This document shows positions 14,482 to 22,876 of a DNA stretch of 39,199 nt, piece by piece. Position 1 is the stretch's first letter. Each line of letters begins with the position of its first letter. The notes under the pieces were generated by a model. It was not told the origin of the DNA. It did no database searches and worked only from the letters and a program-made list of their open reading frames with translations. Position numbers and translations under genes: made by a program. Origin of the DNA: an uncultured Clostridia bacterium (GTDB taxonomy: Bacteria > Bacillota > Clostridia > Oscillospirales > Acutalibacteraceae); assembly GCA_946041635.1 (NCBI GenBank), contig CAMGDG010000006.1, forward strand, positions 1 to 39,199, given 5' to 3'.

Positions 14482-15036
14482 TTATTTTATTTTAGCCAAC
14501 AGAGGTCTTAATTTATATGACACGAGGATTGCCGCCACAGTTGATATAATCTCTTTCGGAATAAACGGAACAAGAAGTGCCTGTATAAACCATATTGCGG
14601 ATTTATCGCCGCCCTTATATCCGTTCGTAATCAAAGCAAAATACGGTATACCTACAAGATAAATGATTATAATTCCCGCCAAGGCAACAAGTGATAAAAG
14701 CCAAAGCGGCTGTTTTTTTGCTTTATGTAATATAAGGCTCATAACAGTAGCCGCAACTACAAAACCGATAATAAATCCGAAGCTGGGAATGAAAACATAC
14801 CCTATTCCGCCGCCTCCTGTAAAAATAGGCAAACCGATAAGTCCTAAAAACATATATGTAAAAGACGCAAAAAATGCAGTTTTAGGTTCTAACACAAGTC
14901 CTGCTAAAAGCACAAAGAACACCTGCATCGTAATCGGCAAATTCGGTATGGGAATTTTGATAAATGCGCCTACACAAATCAAAGTGCAGAAAAGTCCTGC
15001 CAAAGCAATGTTAAAAATCATTTTTTTTCTTTTCAT
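14482..15036 (-). CDS. bioY: Biotin transporter BioY (ECF S-component)
   Basis: Membrane substrate-binding subunit for biotin uptake, working with a shared ECF energy-coupling module that is not in this window. The 184-residue protein has about six membrane helices. Diagnostic segments are IPIPNLPITMQVFFVLLAGLVLEP (28-51), FTGGGGIGYVFIPSFGFIIGF (72-92) and the C-terminal PFIPKEIIST. The ATG at 15036 overlaps the birA TGA as ATGA, preceded by GAGGG. Pairing with birA fits joint control of biotin supply and use. Confidence 0.95.
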   Translation of the reverse strand: MKRKKMIFNIALAGLFCTLICVGAFIKIPIPNLPITMQVFFVLLAGLVLEPKTAFFASFTYMFLGLIGLPIFTGGGGIGYVFIPSFGFIIGFVVAATVMSLILHKAKKQPLWLLSLVALAGIIIIYLVGIPYFALITNGYKGGDKSAIWFIQALLVPFIPKEIISTVAAILVSYKLRPLLAKIK

Positions 15037-16001
15037 TTTACCCTCACACTTACATCTCCGGAAGATAATGTTTTTATCTCCCCGTTTTCCTTTTTGACAA
15101 CAAGTCTGCAGTTTTCGTCAATTCTTATGACTACAGCGGGCTCAATGGTGTCGGAATTTATTATATTAACAGCCTTACCGTCAAGAAAAGACATTTTTTG
15201 ATAGCGGCTGATATAATCGGTATCCTTACCGTAATACATATCGAGGATACGGTTAACTACCTCGCCTGCAATTCTGCTTTTAGCGTCCCCCGGTGCTCTG
15301 TTTCCCGGGAAAACGGCAGTTGCAGTATTTTTAATATCATCGGGAAATCCGCTCTCGGGCTCAGTAACATTCACACCTATGCCGATAACCGCATAATCAA
15401 GTCCGTTATTTTCAAGGCTTACAGAGCCTTCTGTCAATATTCCGCAAAGTTTCTTACCGTCTGCATAAACATCGTTCACCCATTTTATCTTTATTTTCGC
15501 ATCGGAATAAACCATCGCTGTTTCCGCAACGGCAACAGCCGCCATAACTGTTAAAAACAGTGATTTTTCGGCAGAATATTTAGGTCTTAACAGCAATGAA
15601 AAGTATATTCCCGTGTTATCAGGGGAATAAAAGCTTCTGCCCATTCTACCCTTGCCCTTAGTCTGCTTACAGGCTACAACAAGTTTTCCCTCTTTCTCGC
15701 CGTCGGACGCAAGTTTTTTCAAATAATTGTTTGTAGAATCAATTTCCGAGAGAACAGTTATATCAAGATTATATTTTAAATATTTGCTTATACTTTCCGC
15801 AGACACAATATCCGTGTCCGCAGAAAGCATATAACCCTTATTTGTAACGGAATTTATGGTATAACCATCATTTTTCAGCCCATTAACGGCTTTCCATACC
15901 GCATTTCTGCTTACAAAAAGCTCTTTTGCAATATCGTTTCCGGAAATGTAGCAATCTCGGTTGTTTTCAAGTATTTTTAAAACCTGTTTTTTTACCGTCA
16001 T
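15033..16001 (-). CDS. birA: Bifunctional biotin-[acetyl-CoA-carboxylase] ligase / biotin repressor
   Basis: Forms biotinyl-AMP and attaches biotin to carrier proteins such as the acetyl-CoA carboxylase BCCP. The 322-residue form carries an N-terminal winged helix (about 1-60: ISGNDIAKELFVSRNAVWKAVNGLKNDGY), so it may also repress transcription, followed by the catalytic domain with GKGRMGRSF (116-124) and KIKWVNDVYADGKKLCGILTE, and an SH3-like C-terminus. Of several in-frame starts the ATG at 16001 has GGTGA 5 bases upstream. The TTG at 16013 lies about at the predicted transcription start, so it is unlikely. The leader is only about 10 bases. Confidence 0.94.
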   Translation of the reverse strand: MTVKKQVLKILENNRDCYISGNDIAKELFVSRNAVWKAVNGLKNDGYTINSVTNKGYMLSADTDIVSAESISKYLKYNLDITVLSEIDSTNNYLKKLASDGEKEGKLVVACKQTKGKGRMGRSFYSPDNTGIYFSLLLRPKYSAEKSLFLTVMAAVAVAETAMVYSDAKIKIKWVNDVYADGKKLCGILTEGSVSLENNGLDYAVIGIGVNVTEPESGFPDDIKNTATAVFPGNRAPGDAKSRIAGEVVNRILDMYYGKDTDYISRYQKMSFLDGKAVNIINSDTIEPAVVIRIDENCRLVVKKENGEIKTLSSGDVSVRVK

Positions 16002-16017
16002 TCGCATCACCAATGAT

Positions 16018-16045
16018 ATTATACAATCAAATTCTAAATTGTCAA
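16018..16045 (-). promoter_or_regulatory. Strong promoter of birA-bioY with overlapping dyad
   Basis: Minus strand TTGACA (16045-16040), 16 bases, TATAAT (16023-16018). The sequence between and around contains ACAAT-N10-ATTGT, a dyad spanning the spacer, which could be an operator. It does not match the GTTAAC-type biotin operators I know, so the regulator is unassigned. Confidence 0.75.
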
Positions 16046-16071
16046 CTCAAAAACTAAAAAAGGTGACAATA

Positions 16072-16095
16072 AAAGACGAACCGAAGTTCGTCTTT
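16072..16095 (-). terminator. Terminator of the maltodextrin operon
   Basis: Ten base pairs, AAAGACGAAC / GTTCGTCTTT, close on the minus strand around a C(TTCG)G tetraloop, an especially stable loop, and run into TTTTATTGT. It lies 9 bases after the glgP stop. Confidence 0.88.
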
Positions 16096-16104
16096 AAATA
16101 GATA

Positions 16105-18453
16105 CTATATATGCCAGATATCTTTTGCATACTCGGCAATCGTTCTGTCAGAAGAAAACTTGCCTGCGTTACACATATTAAGCCAGCACTTTTTGTAAAA
16201 CTCCCGTTTGTTTTTAAAGGCTTGGTTTACCTTGATTTTTTCATTGAGATAATCATTGAAATCAAGAAGCAAATAGTATTGGTCGGGAGCGTGCCAGGAC
16301 GCACCTTTTATTATTGAATCATAAAGCTCTTTGAATATTTTTGTTCTTCCGTCTTTCAGGGTTCCGTCTGTTAATGCGTCAAGCACACGGTGAATTTTTT
16401 CATCGTTTTCATAAAGATTTTCGGCTGAATAGTAATCCTTTACCTTTTCAATGTCCTCTACTCTTGCACCGAAAATGAAGTTGTTCTCCTCGCCTGCTTC
16501 TTCTACAATTTCAATGTTTGCGCCGTCATAAGTTCCCAAAGTAACAGCACCGTTAAGCATAAGCTTCATATTGCCCGTTCCGCTGGCTTCCGTTCCCGCA
16601 GTTGAAATCTGCTCGCTCACATCAGCCGCCGCAACAAGCTTTTCCGCATAAGAAACATTGTAATTCTTAATAAATACAACCTTGATATACTTTGAAACCG
16701 TTTTATCCTTTTCAACGAGTTTTGCAACTTCGTTAATAAGCTTTATAATCCCCTTTGCCCGTGCATATCCGGGAGCGGATTTTGCACCGAAGATAAATGT
16801 TGTGGGCGTAAAATCTTTAAGCGTTCCTTCTTTTATCTCAAAATAAAGTTCCAAAATCGCCAAAGCGTTCAAAAGCTGGCGTTTATACTCATGAAGGCGT
16901 TTAATCTGAATATCAAAAATGCTTTCTGTATCAATTATCACGCCGTCATGCAAGCGGATATAATCGGCAAGCTGTTTTTTCTTTGTTTCCTTGATTTTTA
17001 TAAACTTATCAAGAACACAGTCATCATCTGCATAGCGTTCAAGCTCTTTAAGTTTTGTTAAATCGGTTATCCAATCGTCTGTTCCCAATAGTTCCGTAAT
17101 AAGGGCGGATAATTCCCTGTTGCACAAAAGAAGCCACCGCCGCTGTGTAATTCCGTTTGTTTTGTTTTGGAATTTCCCGGGGAATAACCGATACCAATCC
17201 TTTAACACATCGTTTTTCAGTATTTCGGTATGGATTTTTGCAACGCCGTTAACATATTTTGAACAGAAAACGGCAAGATACGCCATATGAATCCGCTTAT
17301 CCTGAATTATCATCATTTTTTCCGCGGTTTCTTTGCTGACATTTTGGGCTTTTAATTCTCTTTTCAGCTTTTTATCAATTTTTTTGATAATATCCAGCAC
17401 CTGCGGTACGGTGTCCTTAACCACCTTAATATCCCATTTTTCCAAAGCCTCCTGCATAATGGTGTGATTTGTGTAATTAAACACCTTGCAGGTTATTTCA
17501 AAGGCTTCCTCGAAATCCAAGCTCTCATTTTCCGTCAAAAGCCTTATAAGCTCGGGTATTGATATAACGGGGTGAGTATCGTTGAGCTGAACGGTAATAT
17601 AATCGGCAAAGCGAGAAAAATCATTACCGTGTATCTTTTTGAATTTTCTTATTATATCCTGCAAGGAAGCGCTTGAAAAGAAATACTGCTGTTTTAATCG
17701 CAGTTTTTTCCCCTCGAAATTATCGTCATTAGGATACAAAACTCTTGATATATCCTCTGCCCTATTCTTTAATACAACGGATTTATCGTATTTTTGCTCA
17801 TTAAAAAGTTCAAAATCAAAAGGCACCAAAGCCTCGCTCTGCCAAAGGCGCAGGGTACCTATGTTATCGGTGCCGTAGCCTATTATCGGCATATCGTAAG
17901 GCACCGCTTTAACGGTCATATCCTTAAAGCTTACCTCAACGCTGTCACGCTCGCACCGTATTGACCATGGGTCGCCCCATTTTGTCCAATCGTCGGCACT
18001 TTCAACCTGAAATCCGTTTTGAATATCCTGCTTGAACAATCCGTATTTGTATCTTATTCCGTAGCCTTCAAGAGGGATATTAAGCGTTGCGGCGCTGTCA
18101 AGAAAGCATGCGGCAAGCCTGCCTAAGCCGCCGTTGCCCAAGGCGCTGTCTTCAATCTCTTCAAGCATTTTCAATGAAACGCCGTACTCATTCAAAGCCT
18201 TTTCCGTTTCATCATAAAGATTTTTAGAAATAAGATTGTTGTATATTGCTCTTCCGACTAAAAATTCGGCAGAAAAATAAAATGCCGTTCTCTTTAAAAC
18301 ACGCTGTTCACGGCTTTTCATCCAGTCATCCGCAATCATCTCCATAAATGACGCCGAAACAACATCGTGCAGTTCATAGGGCTCTAAATCTTTCAGCTCT
18401 CTTTGGTATTTATATTTTGCAGCAGCAGCCGCCGTCTTAACAATTTCGTTCAT
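16105..18453 (-). CDS. glgP: Glycogen/maltodextrin phosphorylase
   Basis: Releases glucose-1-phosphate from alpha-1,4-glucans by phosphorolysis; cytosolic, PLP-dependent, GT35. At 782 residues it is a standard-length bacterial enzyme. Motifs: EDSALGNGGLGRLAACFLDS (near 100-119), GYGIRYKYGLFKQ, QLNDTHPVISIPE, and the PLP site TEASGTGNMKLMLNG with the Schiff-base lysine at 630. The ATG at 18453 overlaps the malQ stop as TAATG, with GAGAGGGA upstream. As the last gene of the transport-malQ-glgP unit it probably degrades imported maltodextrins rather than only stored glycogen (inference). Confidence 0.97.
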   Translation of the reverse strand: MNEIVKTAAAAAKYKYQRELKDLEPYELHDVVSASFMEMIADDWMKSREQRVLKRTAFYFSAEFLVGRAIYNNLISKNLYDETEKALNEYGVSLKMLEEIEDSALGNGGLGRLAACFLDSAATLNIPLEGYGIRYKYGLFKQDIQNGFQVESADDWTKWGDPWSIRCERDSVEVSFKDMTVKAVPYDMPIIGYGTDNIGTLRLWQSEALVPFDFELFNEQKYDKSVVLKNRAEDISRVLYPNDDNFEGKKLRLKQQYFFSSASLQDIIRKFKKIHGNDFSRFADYITVQLNDTHPVISIPELIRLLTENESLDFEEAFEITCKVFNYTNHTIMQEALEKWDIKVVKDTVPQVLDIIKKIDKKLKRELKAQNVSKETAEKMMIIQDKRIHMAYLAVFCSKYVNGVAKIHTEILKNDVLKDWYRLFPGKFQNKTNGITQRRWLLLCNRELSALITELLGTDDWITDLTKLKELERYADDDCVLDKFIKIKETKKKQLADYIRLHDGVIIDTESIFDIQIKRLHEYKRQLLNALAILELYFEIKEGTLKDFTPTTFIFGAKSAPGYARAKGIIKLINEVAKLVEKDKTVSKYIKVVFIKNYNVSYAEKLVAAADVSEQISTAGTEASGTGNMKLMLNGAVTLGTYDGANIEIVEEAGEENNFIFGARVEDIEKVKDYYSAENLYENDEKIHRVLDALTDGTLKDGRTKIFKELYDSIIKGASWHAPDQYYLLLDFNDYLNEKIKVNQAFKNKREFYKKCWLNMCNAGKFSSDRTIAEYAKDIWHI

Positions 18454-19949
18454 TACTTTTTCCCTCTCTTTTCAGGCAATCTTTTATAAAGCTTTGTATA
18501 ATATCTGACCTTTACCGCAAGCTCCTCAGAAAGATAGCCGTCCTTAGCCCGCCACTGCCAATTATCCTTAACTGTTGACGGAAAATTCATTCTTGCCTCA
18601 CTGCCAAGCCCCAGCAAATCCTGCATTGTGACGATTGCCGTATCGGAATTACTTGACCAAATTGCTTTCATCATACCCCAATTATAACCCTCACGGCGGT
18701 TGAGGCGCAGATATTCCTTTGCTCTTTTCACCGTTTTTCTTGGGGATTTTTTGATATAACCGATAACTGTGTCATTATCGTGTGTACCTGTGTATGCAAC
18801 GGAATTCTTTGTAAAATTATGCAATGTGTAATCGTTATCGCCGTCGCTGTCAAAAGCAAACTGCAAAACCTTCATACCCGGATATTTGCTTTGTCTTAAC
18901 ATTTTTTTGACGGCAGGAGTTAAAAATCCCAAATCCTCCGCTATTAAATTCATTTTGCCCAAATCACTCTCAATTTCACGGAAGAATTCAATTCCCGGAC
19001 CTTTCCTCCACTCGCCGATTTTAGCCGTTTTTGCACCTGCGGGAATAGCGTAAAACGACTCAAATCCCCTGAAATGGTCGATGCGCACAACATCGCACAA
19101 ACCGCACATATGCTTTATACGGCTTTTCCACCAGGAGTAACCGTCGGAATTCATATAATCCCAATCGTACAAGGGGTTTCCCCAAAGCTGACCGTCGGCT
19201 GTAAATGCGTCGGGCGGGCAACCCGCAACTTCTGTGGGATTACATTCACCGTCAAGCAAAAAGTTCTGAGGATTAGCCCAGACATCGGCGCTGTCGCCTG
19301 CAACATATATGGGAATATCTCCGATGATTTTTATACCGTTGCTGTTTGCATATTCTTTTAATGCGAACCATTGTTTGAAGAAAAAGAACTGAACGGTTTT
19401 CCAAAAATCCACTTCATTACTGAGTTCCTTTTCTGCACTTTGTAATGAAGCGTTTTCACGAAGCTTGATTGATTTTTCCCAATCAGTCCACGGTTTGCCG
19501 CTGTTCTCATACTTTAACGCCATATACAGCGCATAGTCTTTCAGCCAAAATTCGTTATCACGGCAAAAAGCTGCATAATCCTCATTATCGGTTGTTGAAA
19601 AACGCTCAAACGCCTTATAAAGCACCTTAAATCGGTTATCAAAAAGCTTTGTAAAATCTACTTTTTCGGGATTTTTTCCCCAATCAATCTTTTCATAATC
19701 CTCTTTTTTCAAAAGCCCTTCGTCACAAAGCAAATCGAAATCAATAAAATACGGATTGCCTGCAAAGGTGGAAAAAGACTGATAAGGCGAATCGCCGTAC
19801 CCTGTGGGGCACAAAGGTAACACCTGCCAATAGCTTTGACCTGCCGCCTTTAAAAAGTCCGCAAATTCATATGCATTTTTGCCAAGTGTTCCTATGCCTG
19901 TATTTCCCGGCAAAGAAGAAATATGCATTAAAACTCCGCTTGTTCTCAT
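18453..19949 (-). CDS. malQ: 4-alpha-glucanotransferase (amylomaltase, GH77)
   Basis: Transfers alpha-1,4-glucan segments between maltodextrins, releasing glucose and making chains long enough for GlgP. 498 residues, full length. Catalytic signatures: RIDHFRGFESFYAIP (nucleophile Asp), LIAEDLGFLTP (acid/base Glu) and THDNDT (transition-state Asp); GDSPYQSFSTFAGNPYFID near the N-terminus is also diagnostic. The start ATG at 19949 has only a weak AAGTGAT site. It lies 57 bases after the ATPase gene and overlaps glgP by one base. Confidence 0.97.
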   Translation of the reverse strand: MRTSGVLMHISSLPGNTGIGTLGKNAYEFADFLKAAGQSYWQVLPLCPTGYGDSPYQSFSTFAGNPYFIDFDLLCDEGLLKKEDYEKIDWGKNPEKVDFTKLFDNRFKVLYKAFERFSTTDNEDYAAFCRDNEFWLKDYALYMALKYENSGKPWTDWEKSIKLRENASLQSAEKELSNEVDFWKTVQFFFFKQWFALKEYANSNGIKIIGDIPIYVAGDSADVWANPQNFLLDGECNPTEVAGCPPDAFTADGQLWGNPLYDWDYMNSDGYSWWKSRIKHMCGLCDVVRIDHFRGFESFYAIPAGAKTAKIGEWRKGPGIEFFREIESDLGKMNLIAEDLGFLTPAVKKMLRQSKYPGMKVLQFAFDSDGDNDYTLHNFTKNSVAYTGTHDNDTVIGYIKKSPRKTVKRAKEYLRLNRREGYNWGMMKAIWSSNSDTAIVTMQDLLGLGSEARMNFPSTVKDNWQWRAKDGYLSEELAVKVRYYTKLYKRLPEKRGKK

Positions 19950-20006
19950 AATATCACTTACCCATATAAAAGCTACAAATAAATATATTATTTTTCCGCC
20001 GAAATG

Positions 20007-21113
20007 TCAATCACATATAAGGTTTTCGCTGATTTTGTCAAATATATGGATTTTATCAATATCAACCGCCAACTTGCAAACGGTATCGTTTTTTATTTCT
20101 TCTGCGGCAGAAATTTTTGCAACAATTCTCTTTTTTCCTGCCGTGCCGAACAAAAAGTAATCGGAACCCGTCATTTCCGCAATATCCACATGTAGATTTA
20201 CGGTGTTTGCTCCGTCAGGTTTGAAATAAAAGCTTTCGCTGTGCATATCCTCGGGGCGGATACCTATTATCACCTCTTTGTCGGTATATAGTGAAAGAGG
20301 TCCGTTCATTCTTTCGGGCAGAAGATAATCATATTCCTCAAAAACGGCGTGGAATCCGTTTTTATCCCGACGCACGGTACATTCAATGAAATTCATCTGC
20401 GGAGAGCCTATAAAGCCTGCAACAAACATATTCTGCGGATGGTTATAAAGCATTTGAGGAGTGTCGTTCTGCATTATTACGCCGTCTTTCATAACAACTA
20501 TTCTGTCGCCCATTGTCATAGCTTCGGTCTGGTCGTGTGTGACATATACAAAAGTTGTTTTAAGCTCTTTATGAAGCATTGAAATACGGCTTCTCATTTC
20601 CGTTCTCAGTTTTGCATCAAGATTTGAAAGAGGCTCGTCCAATAAGAACACGGCAGGATCACGCACCATTGCTCTGCCGAGAGCCACTCGCTGACGCTGA
20701 CCGCCTGAAAGCGCACGGGGCTTTCTGTGCAGATATTTTTCAATATCGAGCATTTTTGCCGCCGCCCTAACTTTTTTGTCTATCTCATCTTTCGGAGTTT
20801 TTCTGTTTTTAAGTCCGAAAGCCATATTTTTATATACACTCATATGAGGATATAAGGCATAGCTTTGAAAGACCATTGCTATATCCCGATCTTTCGGTGA
20901 CACATTATTTACAAGACGGCTGCCGATATAAAGTTCACCCTCCGTTATCTCTTCAAGCCCTGCTATCATTCGAAGAGTTGTGGATTTTCCGCATCCCGAA
21001 GGTCCCACGAGAATAACAAATTCCCTATCTTTAATTTCAAGATTAAGATTATCAATAACGGTTACTCCGTCTTCATAGGTTTTTTTGATATTTTTCAAGC
21101 TGATTGACGCCAT
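20007..21113 (-). CDS. Sugar ABC transporter ATP-binding protein, MsmX/MalK/UgpC type
   Basis: Energises carbohydrate import. 368 residues: ABC domain with Walker A GPSGCGKST (37-45), Q-loop Gln83, signature LSGGQ (135-139), Walker B FLLDE (156-160) and switch His in THDQTEAMTMGD, then a TOBE-like regulatory domain typical of CUT1 ATPases (IGIRPEDMH). GGAGGT lies before the ATG. Proteins of this class often serve several CUT1 systems; here the gene sits inside the operon, 14 bases after the second permease, so it should at least serve this importer. Confidence 0.95.
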   Translation of the reverse strand: MASISLKNIKKTYEDGVTVIDNLNLEIKDREFVILVGPSGCGKSTTLRMIAGLEEITEGELYIGSRLVNNVSPKDRDIAMVFQSYALYPHMSVYKNMAFGLKNRKTPKDEIDKKVRAAAKMLDIEKYLHRKPRALSGGQRQRVALGRAMVRDPAVFLLDEPLSNLDAKLRTEMRSRISMLHKELKTTFVYVTHDQTEAMTMGDRIVVMKDGVIMQNDTPQMLYNHPQNMFVAGFIGSPQMNFIECTVRRDKNGFHAVFEEYDYLLPERMNGPLSLYTDKEVIIGIRPEDMHSESFYFKPDGANTVNLHVDIAEMTGSDYFLFGTAGKKRIVAKISAAEEIKNDTVCKLAVDIDKIHIFDKISENLICD

Positions 21114-21127
21114 TGCATTTTACCTCC

Positions 21128-21967
21128 TCAGCCCTTGACGGCGCCGTCAATAACGCCTTTGATTATATATTTCTGACAAATCAGATAAAAAACTATTATG
21201 GGGATTATCGCCAATACAAGCATTGCCATAAATCCGCCCCAATCTATTGAGCCGTATGCGCCCTGCATTGCAATTTGAATTGCAACGGAAAGTGTTTTAT
21301 CGGTTGTTCCCAACAGCAGATACGGTAAAAGAAAATCGTTCCATATCCACATTGCATTGAGAATTGCCACCGTTATTGCGGTGGGTTTTAATATGGGGAA
21401 AACAACCAAAAAGAATGTTTTTAACGGACTGCAACCGTCAATCATCGCCGCTTCTTCTATTTCACGGGGCATACCCTTTACAAATCCGCTGAACATAAAC
21501 ACGGACAATCCTGAGCCAAAGCCGAGATAAACGGGAATAATACCGAATATATTATTCAAATTCAGTTTAATGCACACAGCGGTCATCGTGAACATTACCA
21601 TTTGGAAAGGAACAATCATACTGAACAGAAAGAGATAATATATTGCCTTGTTGAATTTGCTTTTTACACGCACTATATACCACGCTGTCATTGATGTAAA
21701 GATAATTATTGCAATTACAGAGCCGACAGTTATAAACGCTGTTCGCAAAAAAGCGTCGATTATTCCCGAGCTGTTTATTCCGTTAATATAGTTTTCAATG
21801 CCTACAAAGGTTTCGCCGTTGGGAAATTCAAAGGGAGTGCCCACAATGTTGAATTTCGATTTAAAAGAGTTCATTAAAACGAGATATATGGGAAAAAGAA
21901 AAATTACGGAAAGCAAGAGAAGTAATGCAAAATAAAATGAGTTTGCAGTTTTCCTTTTGGTGTTCAT
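21128..21967 (-). CDS. Sugar ABC transporter permease (MalG type)
   Basis: 279-residue inner-membrane subunit with six predicted helices. The EAA loop EEAAMIDGCSPLKTFFLVVFPILKP, which docks to the ATPase, is visible in the second half. The ending KYIIKGVIDGAVKG, as in MalG proteins, supports assignment to the CUT1 second-permease family. The ATG overlaps the stop of the preceding permease (TGATG). Forms the heterodimeric channel with it. Confidence 0.95.
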   Translation of the reverse strand: MNTKRKTANSFYFALLLLLSVIFLFPIYLVLMNSFKSKFNIVGTPFEFPNGETFVGIENYINGINSSGIIDAFLRTAFITVGSVIAIIIFTSMTAWYIVRVKSKFNKAIYYLFLFSMIVPFQMVMFTMTAVCIKLNLNNIFGIIPVYLGFGSGLSVFMFSGFVKGMPREIEEAAMIDGCSPLKTFFLVVFPILKPTAITVAILNAMWIWNDFLLPYLLLGTTDKTLSVAIQIAMQGAYGSIDWGGFMAMLVLAIIPIIVFYLICQKYIIKGVIDGAVKG

Positions 21968-22812
21968 CAGCTTTCCACCTCTTTTCGGCTTGTTATTTTA
22001 AGCTGGATAAATGTTATTGTGGCAACGATTATGAAAAACACAACCGCTTTTGCCTGACCTACACCCTGCCAGCCCGTTCTGCCGTAAAATGTGTTGAAAA
22101 TATCCAGAGCAAGCATTGATGTTTCCCGAGCAGGTGCACCGCCTGTCAATGCAAGGTTTTGGTCAAAAAGTTTAAATGAATTTGTCAATGTCAGAAACAG
22201 ACATATGGTTATTGACGGCATTACCATTGGTATTGTTATATTTCTCAAAATTGAAAAAGAAGATGCGCCGTCTATTCTTGCCGCTTCATTCAGTTCGTGG
22301 GGTATATTTTGTATTCCGGCAATATAAATTACCATCATATATCCTATTAACTGCCAATTCATTAAGAAAACAAGTCCCCAAAAACCGTATCTTGCATCAT
22401 AGGTTATATCAAGACCGACTATCCCCAAAATTGCGTTGATAAGCAAGTTCCAAATATATCCCAAGACGATTCCGCCTATTAAATTAGGCATAAAAAACAC
22501 TGTTCTGAAAAAAGATGTTCCCTTTATGGCTCTTGTTAATAACAGAGCAAGCAAAAAAGCGAAAAAATTTATTGTTATAACGGAAACTACCGTAAATTTT
22601 ACGGTAAACCAAAGGGCATTTATAAAATTTTCATCTTGCGTAAACGCTTTAATGTAATTATCAAAGCCTGTCCATTTTGCATTGTCAACAGTAGTAAATT
22701 TTGTAAACGACAAATATATTCCCATTATAAACGGAATTAGAAAAACCGTTACAAAAGATACCAATGTGGGCAAAACAAAGACAGGAAAATATCTTTTTAT
22801 ATTTTTTTCCAT
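21967..22812 (-). CDS. Sugar ABC transporter permease (MalF type)
   Basis: 281-residue membrane subunit with about six helices, including LPTLVSFVTVFLIPFIMGIYLSFT at the N-terminus. The EAA motif HELNEAARIDGASSFSILRNITIPMVMP is clear. AGAGG precedes the ATG at 22812. It follows the binding-protein gene across a 64-base gap that holds a strong stem-loop, and is coupled to the second permease by a one-base overlap. Confidence 0.95.
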   Translation of the reverse strand: MEKNIKRYFPVFVLPTLVSFVTVFLIPFIMGIYLSFTKFTTVDNAKWTGFDNYIKAFTQDENFINALWFTVKFTVVSVITINFFAFLLALLLTRAIKGTSFFRTVFFMPNLIGGIVLGYIWNLLINAILGIVGLDITYDARYGFWGLVFLMNWQLIGYMMVIYIAGIQNIPHELNEAARIDGASSFSILRNITIPMVMPSITICLFLTLTNSFKLFDQNLALTGGAPARETSMLALDIFNTFYGRTGWQGVGQAKAVVFFIIVATITFIQLKITSRKEVES

Positions 22813-22831
22813 ATATTACAGCCTCTTGCGA

Positions 22832-22870
22832 CATAATCGCCCTGCCAAAACCGGCGGCGGGGCGATTATG
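22832..22870 (-). other. Intercistronic stem-loop between binding-protein and permease genes
   Basis: CATAATCGCCC (22832-22842) pairs perfectly with GGGCGATTATG (22860-22870), with extra GCC/GGC pairing inside the loop. There is no T-run downstream on the minus strand, so it should stabilise the upstream binding-protein mRNA or only partly terminate, as at the well-known malE-malF junction. Confidence 0.8.
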
Positions 22871-22876
22871 CTTTAT

